This document shows positions 25,174 through 33,146 of a DNA stretch of 64,000 bases, in pieces. Within the stretch, counting starts at the first letter, position 1. Each line of letters starts with the position of its first letter. This DNA is from Shinella kummerowiae (GTDB taxonomy: Bacteria > Pseudomonadota > Alphaproteobacteria > Rhizobiales > Rhizobiaceae). The DNA lies in contig NZ_WUMK01000009.1 of assembly GCF_009827055.1 (NCBI RefSeq), positions 62,001 to 126,000 of the forward strand. The letters run 5' to 3'. Below the pieces are notes generated by a model that saw only the letters and a program-made list of their open reading frames with translations, was not told where the DNA came from and did no database searches. The translations under genes and the position numbers were made by a program.

Positions 25174-25437
25174 ATGACGAAGAAACCGAAACTGGAACAT
25201 TCCGAACTGTCCGGAGAATTCACCGAGGACGATGTGACCGTGCTCGTCGACATCTACCGCCCGGCAGGCACCCAGCAGGACTGGAAGATGGAGGTCGTCA
25301 CGCAGAACGAGGACCTCTTCGAATGGGATGAGCCGTTCCCGACCGATCGGGAAGCGTTCGACGAATTCCTCGCGACCGTGGCACGTGACGGGATTCATTC
25401 CTTCCTCGACGAGGACGACGTGCCGACGACCCATTGA
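25174..25437 (+). CDS. Small acidic protein of unknown function
   Basis: 87 residues, strongly acidic, with the sequence pattern of a small conserved rhizobial protein (VTVLVDIYRP, DWKMEVVTQNEDLFEW, FDEFLATVARDGI). No signal peptide or membrane helix. The start ATG at 25174 is preceded by a GTGGGATGACGA stretch; an earlier ATG out of frame lies 7 bp upstream. No function can be assigned. Confidence 0.7.
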   Translation: MTKKPKLEHSELSGEFTEDDVTVLVDIYRPAGTQQDWKMEVVTQNEDLFEWDEPFPTDREAFDEFLATVARDGIHSFLDEDDVPTTH

Positions 25438-25635
25438 TCGACGGACCCGGCGATCATCGCGGTTTCCACCGGATCTGTGATCCCAACCATCAATCGTACC
25501 TGTTTCGAGCCTTCATACCTGACCGCGTGTGACGGGCGGATTCGCGCTTTTTTGCCGGTGCCGGAAGCCCTTGGCGGAGGCGCTTGACTTCCTTGATCCA
25601 CAATGAGAACATACCAAGAACAAATGGAGGTTCTC

Positions 25636-25803
25636 ATGCAGATGGATGCGGTCGAACGTGCGCGTGAAATCATCGCCTCTGGCCAGTCGCTTCGCGAAAA
25701 ACAGCTCGCCAATCGCGCCGAGATCCAGCGCAAGGTCGAGGCGGCGGCCAAACCGCTCTATGTCCTCAAGAGCAAGAAGCAGCTGGAGCTGCGCCTGCAA
25801 TGA
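25636..25803 (+). CDS. 55-residue helical protein
   Basis: ATG at 25636 with TGGAGG at ideal spacing. The sequence is charged and predicted helical (AVERAREIIASGQSLREKQ, then RAEIQRKVEAAAKPLY). Its stop overlaps the start of the next small gene as ATGA, so the two are co-translated. Function unknown. Confidence 0.6.
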   Translation: MQMDAVERAREIIASGQSLREKQLANRAEIQRKVEAAAKPLYVLKSKKQLELRLQ

Positions 25804-25985
25804 TCCGCGCACCGCAACGCCGGGACGACGCCGTTCCCGATGAAGCCAGGGAAATCCTCGACCTTCACAAGGGCGATGCGCTCGAAGCGCTTCGCACGCT
25901 GATCGCCGAGCGCGATGCGGTGGAGGAGCGGCTGGCCTTCGCACGGCTCGCGGGCCGGATGCAGATACGCGGCCGGCGGATATGA
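25800..25985 (+). CDS. 61-residue helical protein coupled to the preceding gene
   Basis: ATGA overlap with the 55-residue gene. The sequence is a charged helix (EAREILDLHKGDALEALRTL, then IAERDAVEERLAFARL) with an arginine-rich end. The overlap with a neighbour that has a ribosome binding site supports it. No function is known; paired small helical proteins of this kind can form heterodimers. Confidence 0.55.
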   Translation: MIRAPQRRDDAVPDEAREILDLHKGDALEALRTLIAERDAVEERLAFARLAGRMQIRGRRI

Positions 25986-26370
25986 TCGCACAGGGAGTGG
26001 ACGCAGGCCGCGCCTTCTGGCAAAAGCGCCGCAGGACGCGACTGCCGATAGTTTTAGATCGGGGTCGGGTGACCGATTGACGTCACGTCGCTGCCGCGAG
26101 ATCACGCTGGCCGTCCTTATAGCCATGTGAACCGTGCGTTCACGCTCGTCTTGTTCCCCACTTCGCCGGCCGCATACAGCCGATCTCGCCAGCCTGCAAA
26201 GGGCAGCCGTGGCGCGAACTGTTGCAAATCCGCAAGGTTCACGGGCCTTCGACAGGGATAGAAACAAAGTTTGCTGGCGGTGATTCCCCTTTGCCACGCG
26301 CTGCGCTATGGCGAAATTGAGGCTCGATTTCCGAGTCGCCCGTTTTCCGGCCGCACCGAAGTCCAAGGAC
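25986..26370. other. 385-bp intergenic stretch without a recognised gene
   Basis: No open frame with a ribosome binding site and no RNA gene is recognised. The last 100 bp should hold the promoter of the lipoprotein gene at 26371. Confidence 0.5.
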
Positions 26371-26715
26371 ATGGCACAAATGAACTCCCGCATTGCAATT
26401 CTTGCAGGCCTGACGCTTGCTCTCGCAGGATGCACCACCGTCGCCGTCGCTTCAAACCCGCTCCAGGCCCGCTGGAACGGCAAGACCGCCGGCAGTTTCT
26501 TTGCCGCCTACGGCCCGCCGATCTCCGACATTGACGGGCCGGGCGGCACGACGCTCTACAAGTGGCGCGGCGGCTTCTCCAAGGGACGGTCCTGCACGGT
26601 CGAGCTGACGGTGAACGAGGCCTACAAGATCGACAATATCCGCGCCATCGGCGATCGCGTCGATCCCAAGGGCGGCCCGACGCACTGCGAAAAGGCTCTC
26701 GACGCCGCGAAGTAA
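26371..26715 (+). CDS. Small lipoprotein
   Basis: 114 residues from ATG at 26371 (AAGGAC upstream; ATG at 26380 also possible). The leader MNSRIAILAGLTLALAGC ends in a lipobox with the cysteine to be lipidated. The mature part has a SmpA/OmlA-like flavour (GKTAGSFFAAYGPPISDIDG, then TTLYKWRGG and two cysteines late), typical of small rhizobial envelope lipoproteins. The role is unknown. A terminator follows at 26740. Confidence 0.75.
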   Translation: MAQMNSRIAILAGLTLALAGCTTVAVASNPLQARWNGKTAGSFFAAYGPPISDIDGPGGTTLYKWRGGFSKGRSCTVELTVNEAYKIDNIRAIGDRVDPKGGPTHCEKALDAAK

Positions 26716-26739
26716 ACGCAGCGTTCGATCAATCCTTTC

Positions 26740-26765
26740 AAGGCCGTGCGGAAACGCGCGGCCTT
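26740..26765 (+). terminator. Rho-independent terminator after the lipoprotein gene
   Basis: An 11-bp GC-rich stem (26740-26750 with 26755-26765, one G-T type mismatch) with a GAAA tetraloop is followed by TTCATTT. It ends 7 bp before the ribosome binding site of the methyltransferase gene, so that gene needs its own promoter or read-through. Confidence 0.7.
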
Positions 26766-26782
26766 TTCATTTGGAGGACGGA

Positions 26783-27529
26783 ATGGACGAAGACCGCCTG
26801 TACCACGACCCTGAGCTTGCCGATTTTTATGACCTCGAAAACGGCTGGGAGCGGTCGCCCGACTTCGCCTATTGCCTGACCTTCGCCGAGGCGGCCGAAA
26901 GCGTGCTGGATTTGGGCTGCGGCACCGGCGCGCTTGCCGTCGCGCTGTCTGGCGGCCGCAGGGTCGTGGGCGTCGATCCGGCGCCGGCGATGCTTGCCAT
27001 CGCGCGGGAAAAACCCGGCGCGGATGGCGTGGATTTCATCGAAGGCGACGCGCGCACGCTGCGGCTTGGCCGTCGCTTCGAGCGTATCGTACTGACCGGC
27101 CATGCCTTCCAGGTGTTTCTCACGCCGGATGATCGGCGCGCAGCCCTTGCCACCATCGCCGCGCATCTGGCACCCGGCGGCCGCTTCATCTTCGACAGCC
27201 GCAACCCCGCCTGCCGGGAATGGGAGGAATGGGGGCCGGAGGATTCGATGCGTATCGTCGAGCATCCCCGCTTCGGCGCCGTCGCGGCATGGAACGACGT
27301 GGCCCACGATGCGCAAACCGGCATCGTCACCTACGGCACGCATTACGAGATCCACGCGACGGGCAAGCGGCTTTCCGCCGCCTCCCGCATCGCTTTTCCC
27401 GAGAAGGCGGAACTGGAGACGCTGATCGCCGAGGCCGGCCTCTCGGTGGAGCGATGGCTCGCCGACTGGGAGGGCAAGCCATGGCAGCCCGGCGCAGCGG
27501 AGTTGATCCCGATCGGCACGCTCGCCTGA
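26783..27529 (+). CDS. Class I SAM-dependent methyltransferase
   Basis: 248 residues from ATG at 26783 with GGAGG upstream. Motif I is VLDLGCGTGALAVAL (about residues 43-57), followed by VVGVDPAPAMLAIAR (motif II), FIEGDARTLRLG and the post-motif segment LAPGGRFIFDSRNP. The N-terminus LYHDPELADFYDLEN is typical of small-molecule methyltransferases of this group. The substrate is unknown. Confidence 0.85.
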   Translation: MDEDRLYHDPELADFYDLENGWERSPDFAYCLTFAEAAESVLDLGCGTGALAVALSGGRRVVGVDPAPAMLAIAREKPGADGVDFIEGDARTLRLGRRFERIVLTGHAFQVFLTPDDRRAALATIAAHLAPGGRFIFDSRNPACREWEEWGPEDSMRIVEHPRFGAVAAWNDVAHDAQTGIVTYGTHYEIHATGKRLSAASRIAFPEKAELETLIAEAGLSVERWLADWEGKPWQPGAAELIPIGTLA

Positions 27530-27568
27530 GCGGGCACCGCGTTCGGCGCGGCGCCCTGCCCTCCTTGC

Positions 27569-28273
27569 TCAGACGGAGCGGGTCAGACCACCATCGACGC
27601 GGATGTTCTGGCCGGTAATGTAGCCCGCCCCTTCGGAGGCAAGGAAGGAGACGGTGGCGGCGATTTCCTCGCTGGTGCCGTAGCGCTTCATCGGCACGCT
27701 ATCGCGCCGCTCCTCGGTGCCCGGCAGGCTGTCGATCCAGCCCGGAAGCACGTTGTTGATGCGGACATTGTCGCCCGCATAGGTGTCGGCAAAAATCTTC
27801 GTATAGGCGGCAAGGCCGGCGCGGAAGACGGCGGATGTGGGGAACATCGCCGACGGCTCGAAGGCCCAGGCGGTGGAGATGTTGACGATCGACCCGGATT
27901 TCTGCGCCTGCATGATCGGCGCCACCAGCCGCACGGGACGGATGACGTTCATCAGGTAAGTGTCCATGCCCTTGTGCCAGTCCTCGTCGCTGATCTCGAT
28001 GATCTGCGCACGCGGGCCGTGGCCGGCGCTGTTGACGAGCACGTCGATGCGCCCCCAGGTCGAGACCGCAAGGTCGACAAGCGCCTTCAGGTCATCGGCC
28101 GACTGGTTCGAACCCGTCACGCCGACGCCGCCGAGTTCCCTGGCCAGCGCCTCGCCCTTGCCGGAGGAAGACAGCACCGCCACCTTGAACCCATCCGCCG
28201 CAAGCCGCCGCACCGCTGCCGCCCCCATCCCGCTGCCGCCCGCTGTGATCACGGCTACCTTGTTCGTACTCAT
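27569..28273 (-). CDS. SDR family protein with altered YxxxK catalytic motif
   Basis: 234 residues. The nucleotide motif is TAGGSGMG (residues 10-17) and NSAGHG stands in the NAG position. The serine strand is IVNISTAWAF. Where the family has YxxxK, this protein reads SAVFR, aligned by the following AGLAAYTK and the NNVLPGW segment. The catalytic Tyr and Lys are therefore replaced by Ser and Arg. The C-terminus GYITGQNIRVDGGLTRSV is normal. It may be a non-enzymatic or mechanistically different member. GGGAG precedes the ATG at 28273. Confidence 0.85.
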   Translation of the reverse strand: MSTNKVAVITAGGSGMGAAAVRRLAADGFKVAVLSSSGKGEALARELGGVGVTGSNQSADDLKALVDLAVSTWGRIDVLVNSAGHGPRAQIIEISDEDWHKGMDTYLMNVIRPVRLVAPIMQAQKSGSIVNISTAWAFEPSAMFPTSAVFRAGLAAYTKIFADTYAGDNVRINNVLPGWIDSLPGTEERRDSVPMKRYGTSEEIAATVSFLASEGAGYITGQNIRVDGGLTRSV

Positions 28274-28621
28274 ACTGTGTTCTCCCGTCTGTGTCAGGCG
28301 ACGGTGATAACACTTTCCATGGGCAAGGACGAACGGGTTTACGGAGGATTATCCACTAGCAATCTGCGGAGATCGCCTTCCTACAACCCTCCATATCAAA
28401 CGCGTGGTGGAAATGACCGAAAGCCTCACGGGCTAGTTCGATGATCGGGGAAATGAGTGGGCCGAGCGGCAAAGAACACAACCATATACACAATATAGTT
28501 GCATTACGCGTATTCTTCCCGCATCCTGCCGCCACAATGAAACACGTGTGAAGCATGTCAAATCCGCCGCCGGGGATCCGGCGCGCGATCGGCTGATTGC
28601 TGCCTGCCGGAAGACACGAGC
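28274..28621. other. 348-bp divergent intergenic region
   Basis: Promoter region between the SDR gene (minus) and the unknown gene at 28622 (plus). It contains the imperfect palindrome at 28479-28501. No further gene is seen. Confidence 0.5.
28479..28501. promoter_or_regulatory. Imperfect 23-bp palindrome, candidate operator
   Basis: CAAC-n-ATAT-n5-ATAT-n-GTTG, symmetric at 16 arm positions, AT-rich, 121 bp upstream of the gene at 28622. The regulator is unknown. Confidence 0.4.
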
Positions 28622-29344
28622 ATGAAGAAACGCCTGCCTTTTCACACCTTTCTCGACGAATTTCTGGTCGCCTGTGCGGCCAGTGTCGACAAGAAGACAG
28701 ACACGTTGATCGATGCCGTCTTTGCCGCGCGCTACATCAAGGCCCCCTTCGATGAGAGCTGGCCGGACAGCGCCATGAAGCTGCTTTGCAACAACGGGCT
28801 GCTGCGCGGCTCCTATACCCTTGGCAAACCCACCCTTTACAACCTGACGGGGGAAGGCTTGCTGCGTGCCGAGATGCTCGCGGCAGAGCGGGGCGAGGAT
28901 CTCGATGAGCTGATCGAGGCGCATGCCCGGCCGGTCGCTCGCAAGCAGACGACGGGCGAGATCGTTCCGTTCCCGATCCTGCGGCAGTTGGATAGCCCCG
29001 TGCTCAGCGTGCAGGAAGACGGCCTGCCGGCGACCCTGACGCTCGGGTCTCTCATTGCCTTGCGCGGCACGGCTAAGGCGGTCAGCCGGGATGTAAAGGC
29101 GGTCGTCGCGGCCATTCAGACGAAACGTCTCTTGCCGGAGGCGGATCAGCCGGAATGGTCTGAACATCTTCCCCGCATCGAGATGGGCCGAAACCTGCTC
29201 AAGGCGGCGCAAGTCTACGAGGGCATGCTGCATTTCTGCCTGCTGGCACCGCTGCAATGGGTCTTGCCGAGGGTGACGCAGAACTCGACACGGGAAGAGG
29301 TTGAGCGCCTTGTTGCGGCCATGGAGAGGCTGCGTGAAACCTAA
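28622..29344 (+). CDS. Unknown protein with possible N-terminal winged helix
   Basis: 240 residues. Residues 25-85 have a winged-helix-like pattern (a helix pair, then NNGLLRGSYTLGKPTLYNLT and EGLLRAEML). The rest is mostly helical, with a hydrophobic patch MLHFCLLAPLQWVLP near 205. I do not recognise the family. Its stop overlaps the stop of the convergent thioesterase gene by 3-4 bp. Confidence 0.65.
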   Translation: MKKRLPFHTFLDEFLVACAASVDKKTDTLIDAVFAARYIKAPFDESWPDSAMKLLCNNGLLRGSYTLGKPTLYNLTGEGLLRAEMLAAERGEDLDELIEAHARPVARKQTTGEIVPFPILRQLDSPVLSVQEDGLPATLTLGSLIALRGTAKAVSRDVKAVVAAIQTKRLLPEADQPEWSEHLPRIEMGRNLLKAAQVYEGMLHFCLLAPLQWVLPRVTQNSTREEVERLVAAMERLRET

Positions 29345-30441
29345 CGGCCGATTTCGCCAAGCCGCCGGGATATATCGCGGGCGAGGATTTCGGCGTTTCG
29401 GCCGACGATGACGCTTTGATGGTTGCCGCGCATATCCACCCATTCGGCGCGGGGTAGGAAGCGCGGCCAGATCGCCTTTGGATCACAGTCAACCGGTGAG
29501 CCACCGATCGCACGATAGTAGGTGAGCGTGCCCGTATAGCGTTCGGGCCGGTAGAGGCCCTTCATGCGCAGGAGCTGACGCGCGGCCGCATCGTATCGCG
29601 GCGGATAGTTGCCGACCCATTGCGGCGCCAGGCCCGGATAGTGCTCTGCGCGCGGATCGGCGAAACGAAGCGCAAGCGGCTTCAGCGTCCGCCGCACGGC
29701 CGACAGCAGCGTGGCCCGCCCCCTTCGCTCCGGCGTGCCCCGTTCGGACGCGCCCTCGGGGTTCGCCCGGCTTTGTTTGTTGGTCGCCCATCGGCGTGCG
29801 GCGCGTTTTGCCATGAAGCGCAACCAGACGGGCAGCGGCCAGCAATGCTCGCCCTGCGGCGCGTCGATCACGCCGAGAAAGGCGATGTCGTCGCCGCGTG
29901 CCGCCAGCGCCCGCGCCAGCTCGAGGGCAAAAATGCCGCCGAACGAATAGCCGAGCAGGCGGTAGGGCCCGCGAATGCCGGCGGCATCGAGCCCGCGCAG
30001 CGATTCGGCAATCTCGTCGGCCACCAGGGCGGGATCACGATTGCCGCGCCCGAACTGCGTCAGCACCATGCCCAAGACCTGGCCGGGAAAATCCAGCCGG
30101 TCGATAAGATCCTGTATTTCCAGAAAGCAGCTGAGACCGCCGGCGAAGACCACGAGCGTCTCGTCCGGGGCGCCCGGGCGCACGTCGATGAGCTTGCGCA
30201 AGCTGTGCATGCCGTCTTGAGGCGCCGATTCGACGAAGGCACCGACCGTCGCATAGGCATAGAAGCAGTTCACATCCAGCTCTATGCCCGTCTCGCTCCA
30301 GAAACGGGCGATGACACGCAGCGCGCGGTTGATCGTCAGGCCGCTGCCGAGCAGCCGATCATCCAGCGCGACGGGCTTTTTCAGTTCTTCCTGTAAAATC
30401 TCGAGAAGCCGGCCGGAAAGTCCCTGTGCCGCACTATCCAT
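29341..30441 (-). CDS. Alpha/beta thioesterase with N-terminal carrier-protein-like domain
   Basis: 366 residues from ATG at 30441, placed by GGAG 5 nt upstream. Residues 10-75 follow the acyl/peptidyl carrier pattern (LLGSGLTINRALRVIARF, then ELDVNCFYAYATVGAFV), but the DSL site that carries phosphopantetheine reads LTI, so the serine is lost. From about 90 a thioesterase domain follows, with GYSFGG (Ser166) and a late GNHQSV histidine. The arrangement resembles the end of a non-ribosomal peptide or polyketide synthetase cut free. No synthetase genes are nearby. Confidence 0.8.
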   Translation of the reverse strand: MDSAAQGLSGRLLEILQEELKKPVALDDRLLGSGLTINRALRVIARFWSETGIELDVNCFYAYATVGAFVESAPQDGMHSLRKLIDVRPGAPDETLVVFAGGLSCFLEIQDLIDRLDFPGQVLGMVLTQFGRGNRDPALVADEIAESLRGLDAAGIRGPYRLLGYSFGGIFALELARALAARGDDIAFLGVIDAPQGEHCWPLPVWLRFMAKRAARRWATNKQSRANPEGASERGTPERRGRATLLSAVRRTLKPLALRFADPRAEHYPGLAPQWVGNYPPRYDAAARQLLRMKGLYRPERYTGTLTYYRAIGGSPVDCDPKAIWPRFLPRAEWVDMRGNHQSVIVGRNAEILARDISRRLGEIGR

Positions 30442-30653
30442 GCCAACTCCAAGTTCCATTCCTCTTGGAGACAAGCCGACCCCCGGAACTGCCCCAACGT
30501 TTTGTCAAATCACATTACACGCGACAGCCCGCCCGGCAACCCATGAGCGAGCCCGCACAATCTTATCCAACGATTTGAAGATGAAACCGTCAAGCACCCC
30601 TCCCCGTCATGCAGCCGAGAGGACCCGGCCACTGCGGGGAGCACGAGGCGAGA

Positions 30654-30680
30654 AGCCCGCCGAAGCACTTTCGGCGGGCT
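30654..30680 (-). terminator. Hairpin after the DUF3597 gene
   Basis: An 11-bp perfect stem AGCCCGCCGAA/TTCGGCGGGCT with a 5-nt loop, 9 bp past the stop codon on the minus strand. The following T-run is weak (TCTCG). Confidence 0.6.
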
Positions 30681-30689
30681 GCCACATGT

Positions 30690-31133
30690 TTAATCCAGCA
30701 GGTCGGCCGGAACCTTCCCGCCATTGTCGGCGAGCGCCTTCATCAGGGCCTTGTGCAGCCAGATGTTCATGGTGGCGGAATCGCTCTTGTCGCCGGTATA
30801 GCCCAGCTCGTCGGCAAGCTCCTTGCGCTCCTGAAGGCTGGCATCCATGCCGAGCGCCTTCATCATGTCGACGATGGAGCGGCGCCAGTCGAGCTTCTGG
30901 CCATTCTTGGCAACAGCCGCATCGAGGATCGCGGCAACATCGACCGGTTGGCTCGGTGTCGTCGTCGCCGGGCGGTTTTCCACGGGGGTCACGACCGCAT
31001 CCTTGCCGGCCGTCGGCGTCGCGGCCATATCGGCCGTCGCCGGCTTCACGGCGTCCGCCGTGATCGTTTCGGCCGCCTGCTTGTCTTCCGCCTTGCCGAA
31101 GAGCTTTTCCTTGATGGAACTGAAAATACCCAT
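30690..31133 (-). CDS. DUF3597 family protein
   Basis: 147 residues from MGIFSSIKEKLFG (GGGAG upstream; an in-frame ATG at 31184 is less likely). An N-terminal amphipathic helix and a disordered Ala/Thr/Pro-rich linker (about 15-60) precede the conserved C-terminal domain: VDVAAILDAAVAKNGQKLDW, then RSIVDMMKALGMDASLQERK and MNIWLHKALMKAL. The function is unknown. The domain resembles a small peptidoglycan/solute-binding helical fold, often found near envelope genes. Confidence 0.85.
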   Translation of the reverse strand: MGIFSSIKEKLFGKAEDKQAAETITADAVKPATADMAATPTAGKDAVVTPVENRPATTTPSQPVDVAAILDAAVAKNGQKLDWRRSIVDMMKALGMDASLQERKELADELGYTGDKSDSATMNIWLHKALMKALADNGGKVPADLLD

Positions 31134-31312
31134 AGTAGACTCCCTGTTGCTTCGCGCCCGCTTTCGCGCGGCGTGACGAAACAATAGGGTCGCGGCCTGT
31201 CATTTCAATGAATGCTTTTTAAACGGCGCGGCATCATGGGTCGATTTAGCGATACAGCGCACGATGCATTGGTCCGGAGCAGGCTGTCGGCGGATTTCAT
31301 GAAACAAACCAC

Positions 31313-31328
31313 GGCTGGGGCGCCAGGA
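31313..31328. repeat. Distal att repeat of the tRNA-Gln island
   Basis: GGCTGGGGCGCCAGGA, identical to the 3' end of tRNA-Gln at 33148-33163. Confidence 0.8.
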
Positions 31329-31445
31329 CGAAAAGCCAGCCTACTTTTTAAGCGTTAAATTAAACAACTATCTGTCTTTATTGACTATTTTTCACAAAGA
31401 TTGTAGCATCAGACTGTAACGTTCGGAGGCTATACGAGGAAAAAT

Positions 31446-31661
31446 ATGGCACGGGTGAGCCACCTTCTGCGACGTGTTGCAAGCTACTATGCGTGCTTAA
31501 AAGTGCCGACCCAGCTTGCAGGCATCATCGGCAAGAAGGAATTGGTGAAGGCCCTCGGCACCAAAGACGAGACCGTAATAGCGCCGACCGCACGTTGCAA
31601 GAGGTGCCACCGCTCACCCAAACGCGATCTACGCCCGCACGACCGACTGCTTAAACATTAG
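31446..31661 (+). pseudogene. Integrase remnant (N-terminal DUF6538-like part only)
   Basis: The frame starts with ATG after GAGGA and encodes about 46 residues that match the N-terminus of tyrosine integrases (MARVSHLLRRVASYYACLKV, then PTQLAGIIGKKELVKALGTK). It then runs into about 25 basic, Cys/His-rich residues that do not belong to that family, and stops. The arm-binding and catalytic domains are missing. This is a deletion or frameshift remnant of the enzyme that brought the island in. Its end overlaps the 3' end of the Abi-alpha gene on the other strand by 33 bp. Confidence 0.7.
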
Positions 31662-32324
31662 CAAAAGGGGAAGAGCCTGAAACCAGCCTACCGATGAATA
31701 GACGGTGAGATTGCAGGGCATTTTGTGCTCTTCATGAGCGGCGTAACCAACGCTTCCAGAGTTGTCACACGAGAACAGGCCAAGCGCGACAAAACGAGTA
31801 AGCGAGAAATTTAGAGCTTGCTCATCGACGTTGAAGTCCGTTGCCCTTAGTCGCAGCGACTCACGCCGCATCTCTGCAAGATCGATCTCAAAAAGACGGT
31901 CAAGAACTCGCTTGTCTTCAGGTTCAAGTTTACTAATAACATTCGTAACAATCGCGGTTATCCCAATCGAACCTTTACTTGGATCGACGGCGTTCGCGAT
32001 GTAGTTCGCCCACATTTCCTGTAATCCATCGTCACTTTCTAATGAAACTGCCTCGATTAGCGGGATACTTGCACGTTCCTCCACGCGCAGGACGCTTGAA
32101 TCCATTCCCAATGACTTCAGATGTTTTTCGGTTTTGATCGCGACCGAAGCACGATTACGTATGCGGAATCCTCTTGCGGAGTCTGCTAGCGCGCCTGCGT
32201 AAGCCGCTATCGCCTCTTGAAATGTTTCGGCGAGATACCGACCGCCCTTTTCGCCCGCCTCGATAGCCTTTCCTGTCGTCTTCGCAACTTCAGCAGCAGC
32301 CTTGAACCCCTCGTCGCCGATCAT
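31629..32324 (-). CDS. Abi-alpha (DUF4393) family protein, putative abortive-infection effector
   Basis: 231 residues. The N-terminal helix (GFKAAAEVAKTTGKAIEAGE) and the following YLAETFQEAIAAYAGALADS match the amphipathic start of the family. The core RVEERASIPLIEAVSLESDD then LQEMWANYIANAVDP is the Abi-alpha/DUF4393 motif. The C-terminus VGWFQALPLLLMFKQSVVRA is unusual and may be altered by the nearby integrase remnant. Members are linked to phage exclusion by infected-cell death, but the mechanism is not known. The ATG overlaps the DUF4145 stop (TAATG) with AAGGAAGG upstream. Confidence 0.75.
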   Translation of the reverse strand: MIGDEGFKAAAEVAKTTGKAIEAGEKGGRYLAETFQEAIAAYAGALADSARGFRIRNRASVAIKTEKHLKSLGMDSSVLRVEERASIPLIEAVSLESDDGLQEMWANYIANAVDPSKGSIGITAIVTNVISKLEPEDKRVLDRLFEIDLAEMRRESLRLRATDFNVDEQALNFSLTRFVALGLFSCDNSGSVGYAAHEEHKMPCNLTVYSSVGWFQALPLLLMFKQSVVRA

Positions 32325-32977
32325 TAATCCTTCCTTTGTCCAGATTCGACCTGCTTGGCTTTAACGCGTGCTATGCGAGCCGGCTTTACAAAGAGACGAT
32401 CCAGAAGATCGTCGGTCAAATCTTGGAGCGCTTCCGCTTCACCGGAAGTGTATGGATCAGTATCATGAGCGGCGTCGTTGCCGTCCATCAGAGCAACATC
32501 CGCGAGTTCTACGATTTCCTCATCCAAGATTTTGAGCTGGCCGAGAGCAGCAACGCGCGCGCGAGGCGCGTCCGCAGGTTTCTTTCCAGCTAGACGAGAA
32601 TCGGTCGCGTAGATTTCTTTTGTTGCCACATCAATCGTTTTACGAAACATCGCTCCGGCGGCGTCGAAAAGAGACAACTGACGACAACGCGCTGCTTGTC
32701 GAAATAGCTCCTGCACTCGATTCGGCACATCGGCCGATAAAATCGGATCATCGGGCAGTGCGATAATCGCTTGTTGAGAAAAATAACGCCCCTTATCTAA
32801 CGCTCCGGTCACGTTCGAGATGTGAGACTGCAGCTGACCTTCATAGATACTGCCGTGGCCGCAAGCTTTACATACGAAGAATACCTCCGCATTTAGGCCA
32901 TCTGTGCTTGTCATCGCCACCGCATCTAACTGCGAGACAACGCTGCAACGAATGCACTTCCTAATCAGGTGGGCCAT
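32324..32977 (-). CDS. Zinc-ribbon DUF4145 protein
   Basis: 217 residues. A zinc ribbon at the N-terminus (CIRC at about 8-11 and CKAC at about 36-39) is followed by the DUF4145 helical domain: FDAAGAMFRKTIDVATKEIY near 105-125 and LADVALMDGNDAAHDTD near 162, the conserved asparagine-aspartate-histidine motif of the family. DUF4145 occurs alone or fused to nucleases and helicases in defence loci. It is the first gene of the coupled pair. The ATG has only a weak ribosome binding site (AAGAAA). Confidence 0.78.
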   Translation of the reverse strand: MAHLIRKCIRCSVVSQLDAVAMTSTDGLNAEVFFVCKACGHGSIYEGQLQSHISNVTGALDKGRYFSQQAIIALPDDPILSADVPNRVQELFRQAARCRQLSLFDAAGAMFRKTIDVATKEIYATDSRLAGKKPADAPRARVAALGQLKILDEEIVELADVALMDGNDAAHDTDPYTSGEAEALQDLTDDLLDRLFVKPARIARVKAKQVESGQRKD

Positions 32978-33146
32978 TTTCTTAATACCGAATCGACGCA
33001 GTTCCAGTAGCGTATTGCATCAATGGGCTTTGTGGGAGAGTAGGACTACTATTTGCAGTTGACCGGTGTGGATCATCCGCAAGCGTGTAACACTTAGAGG
33101 CTCCTAATTAAACCTAATAGACTGAATTTATTGAGAAATTATGCCA

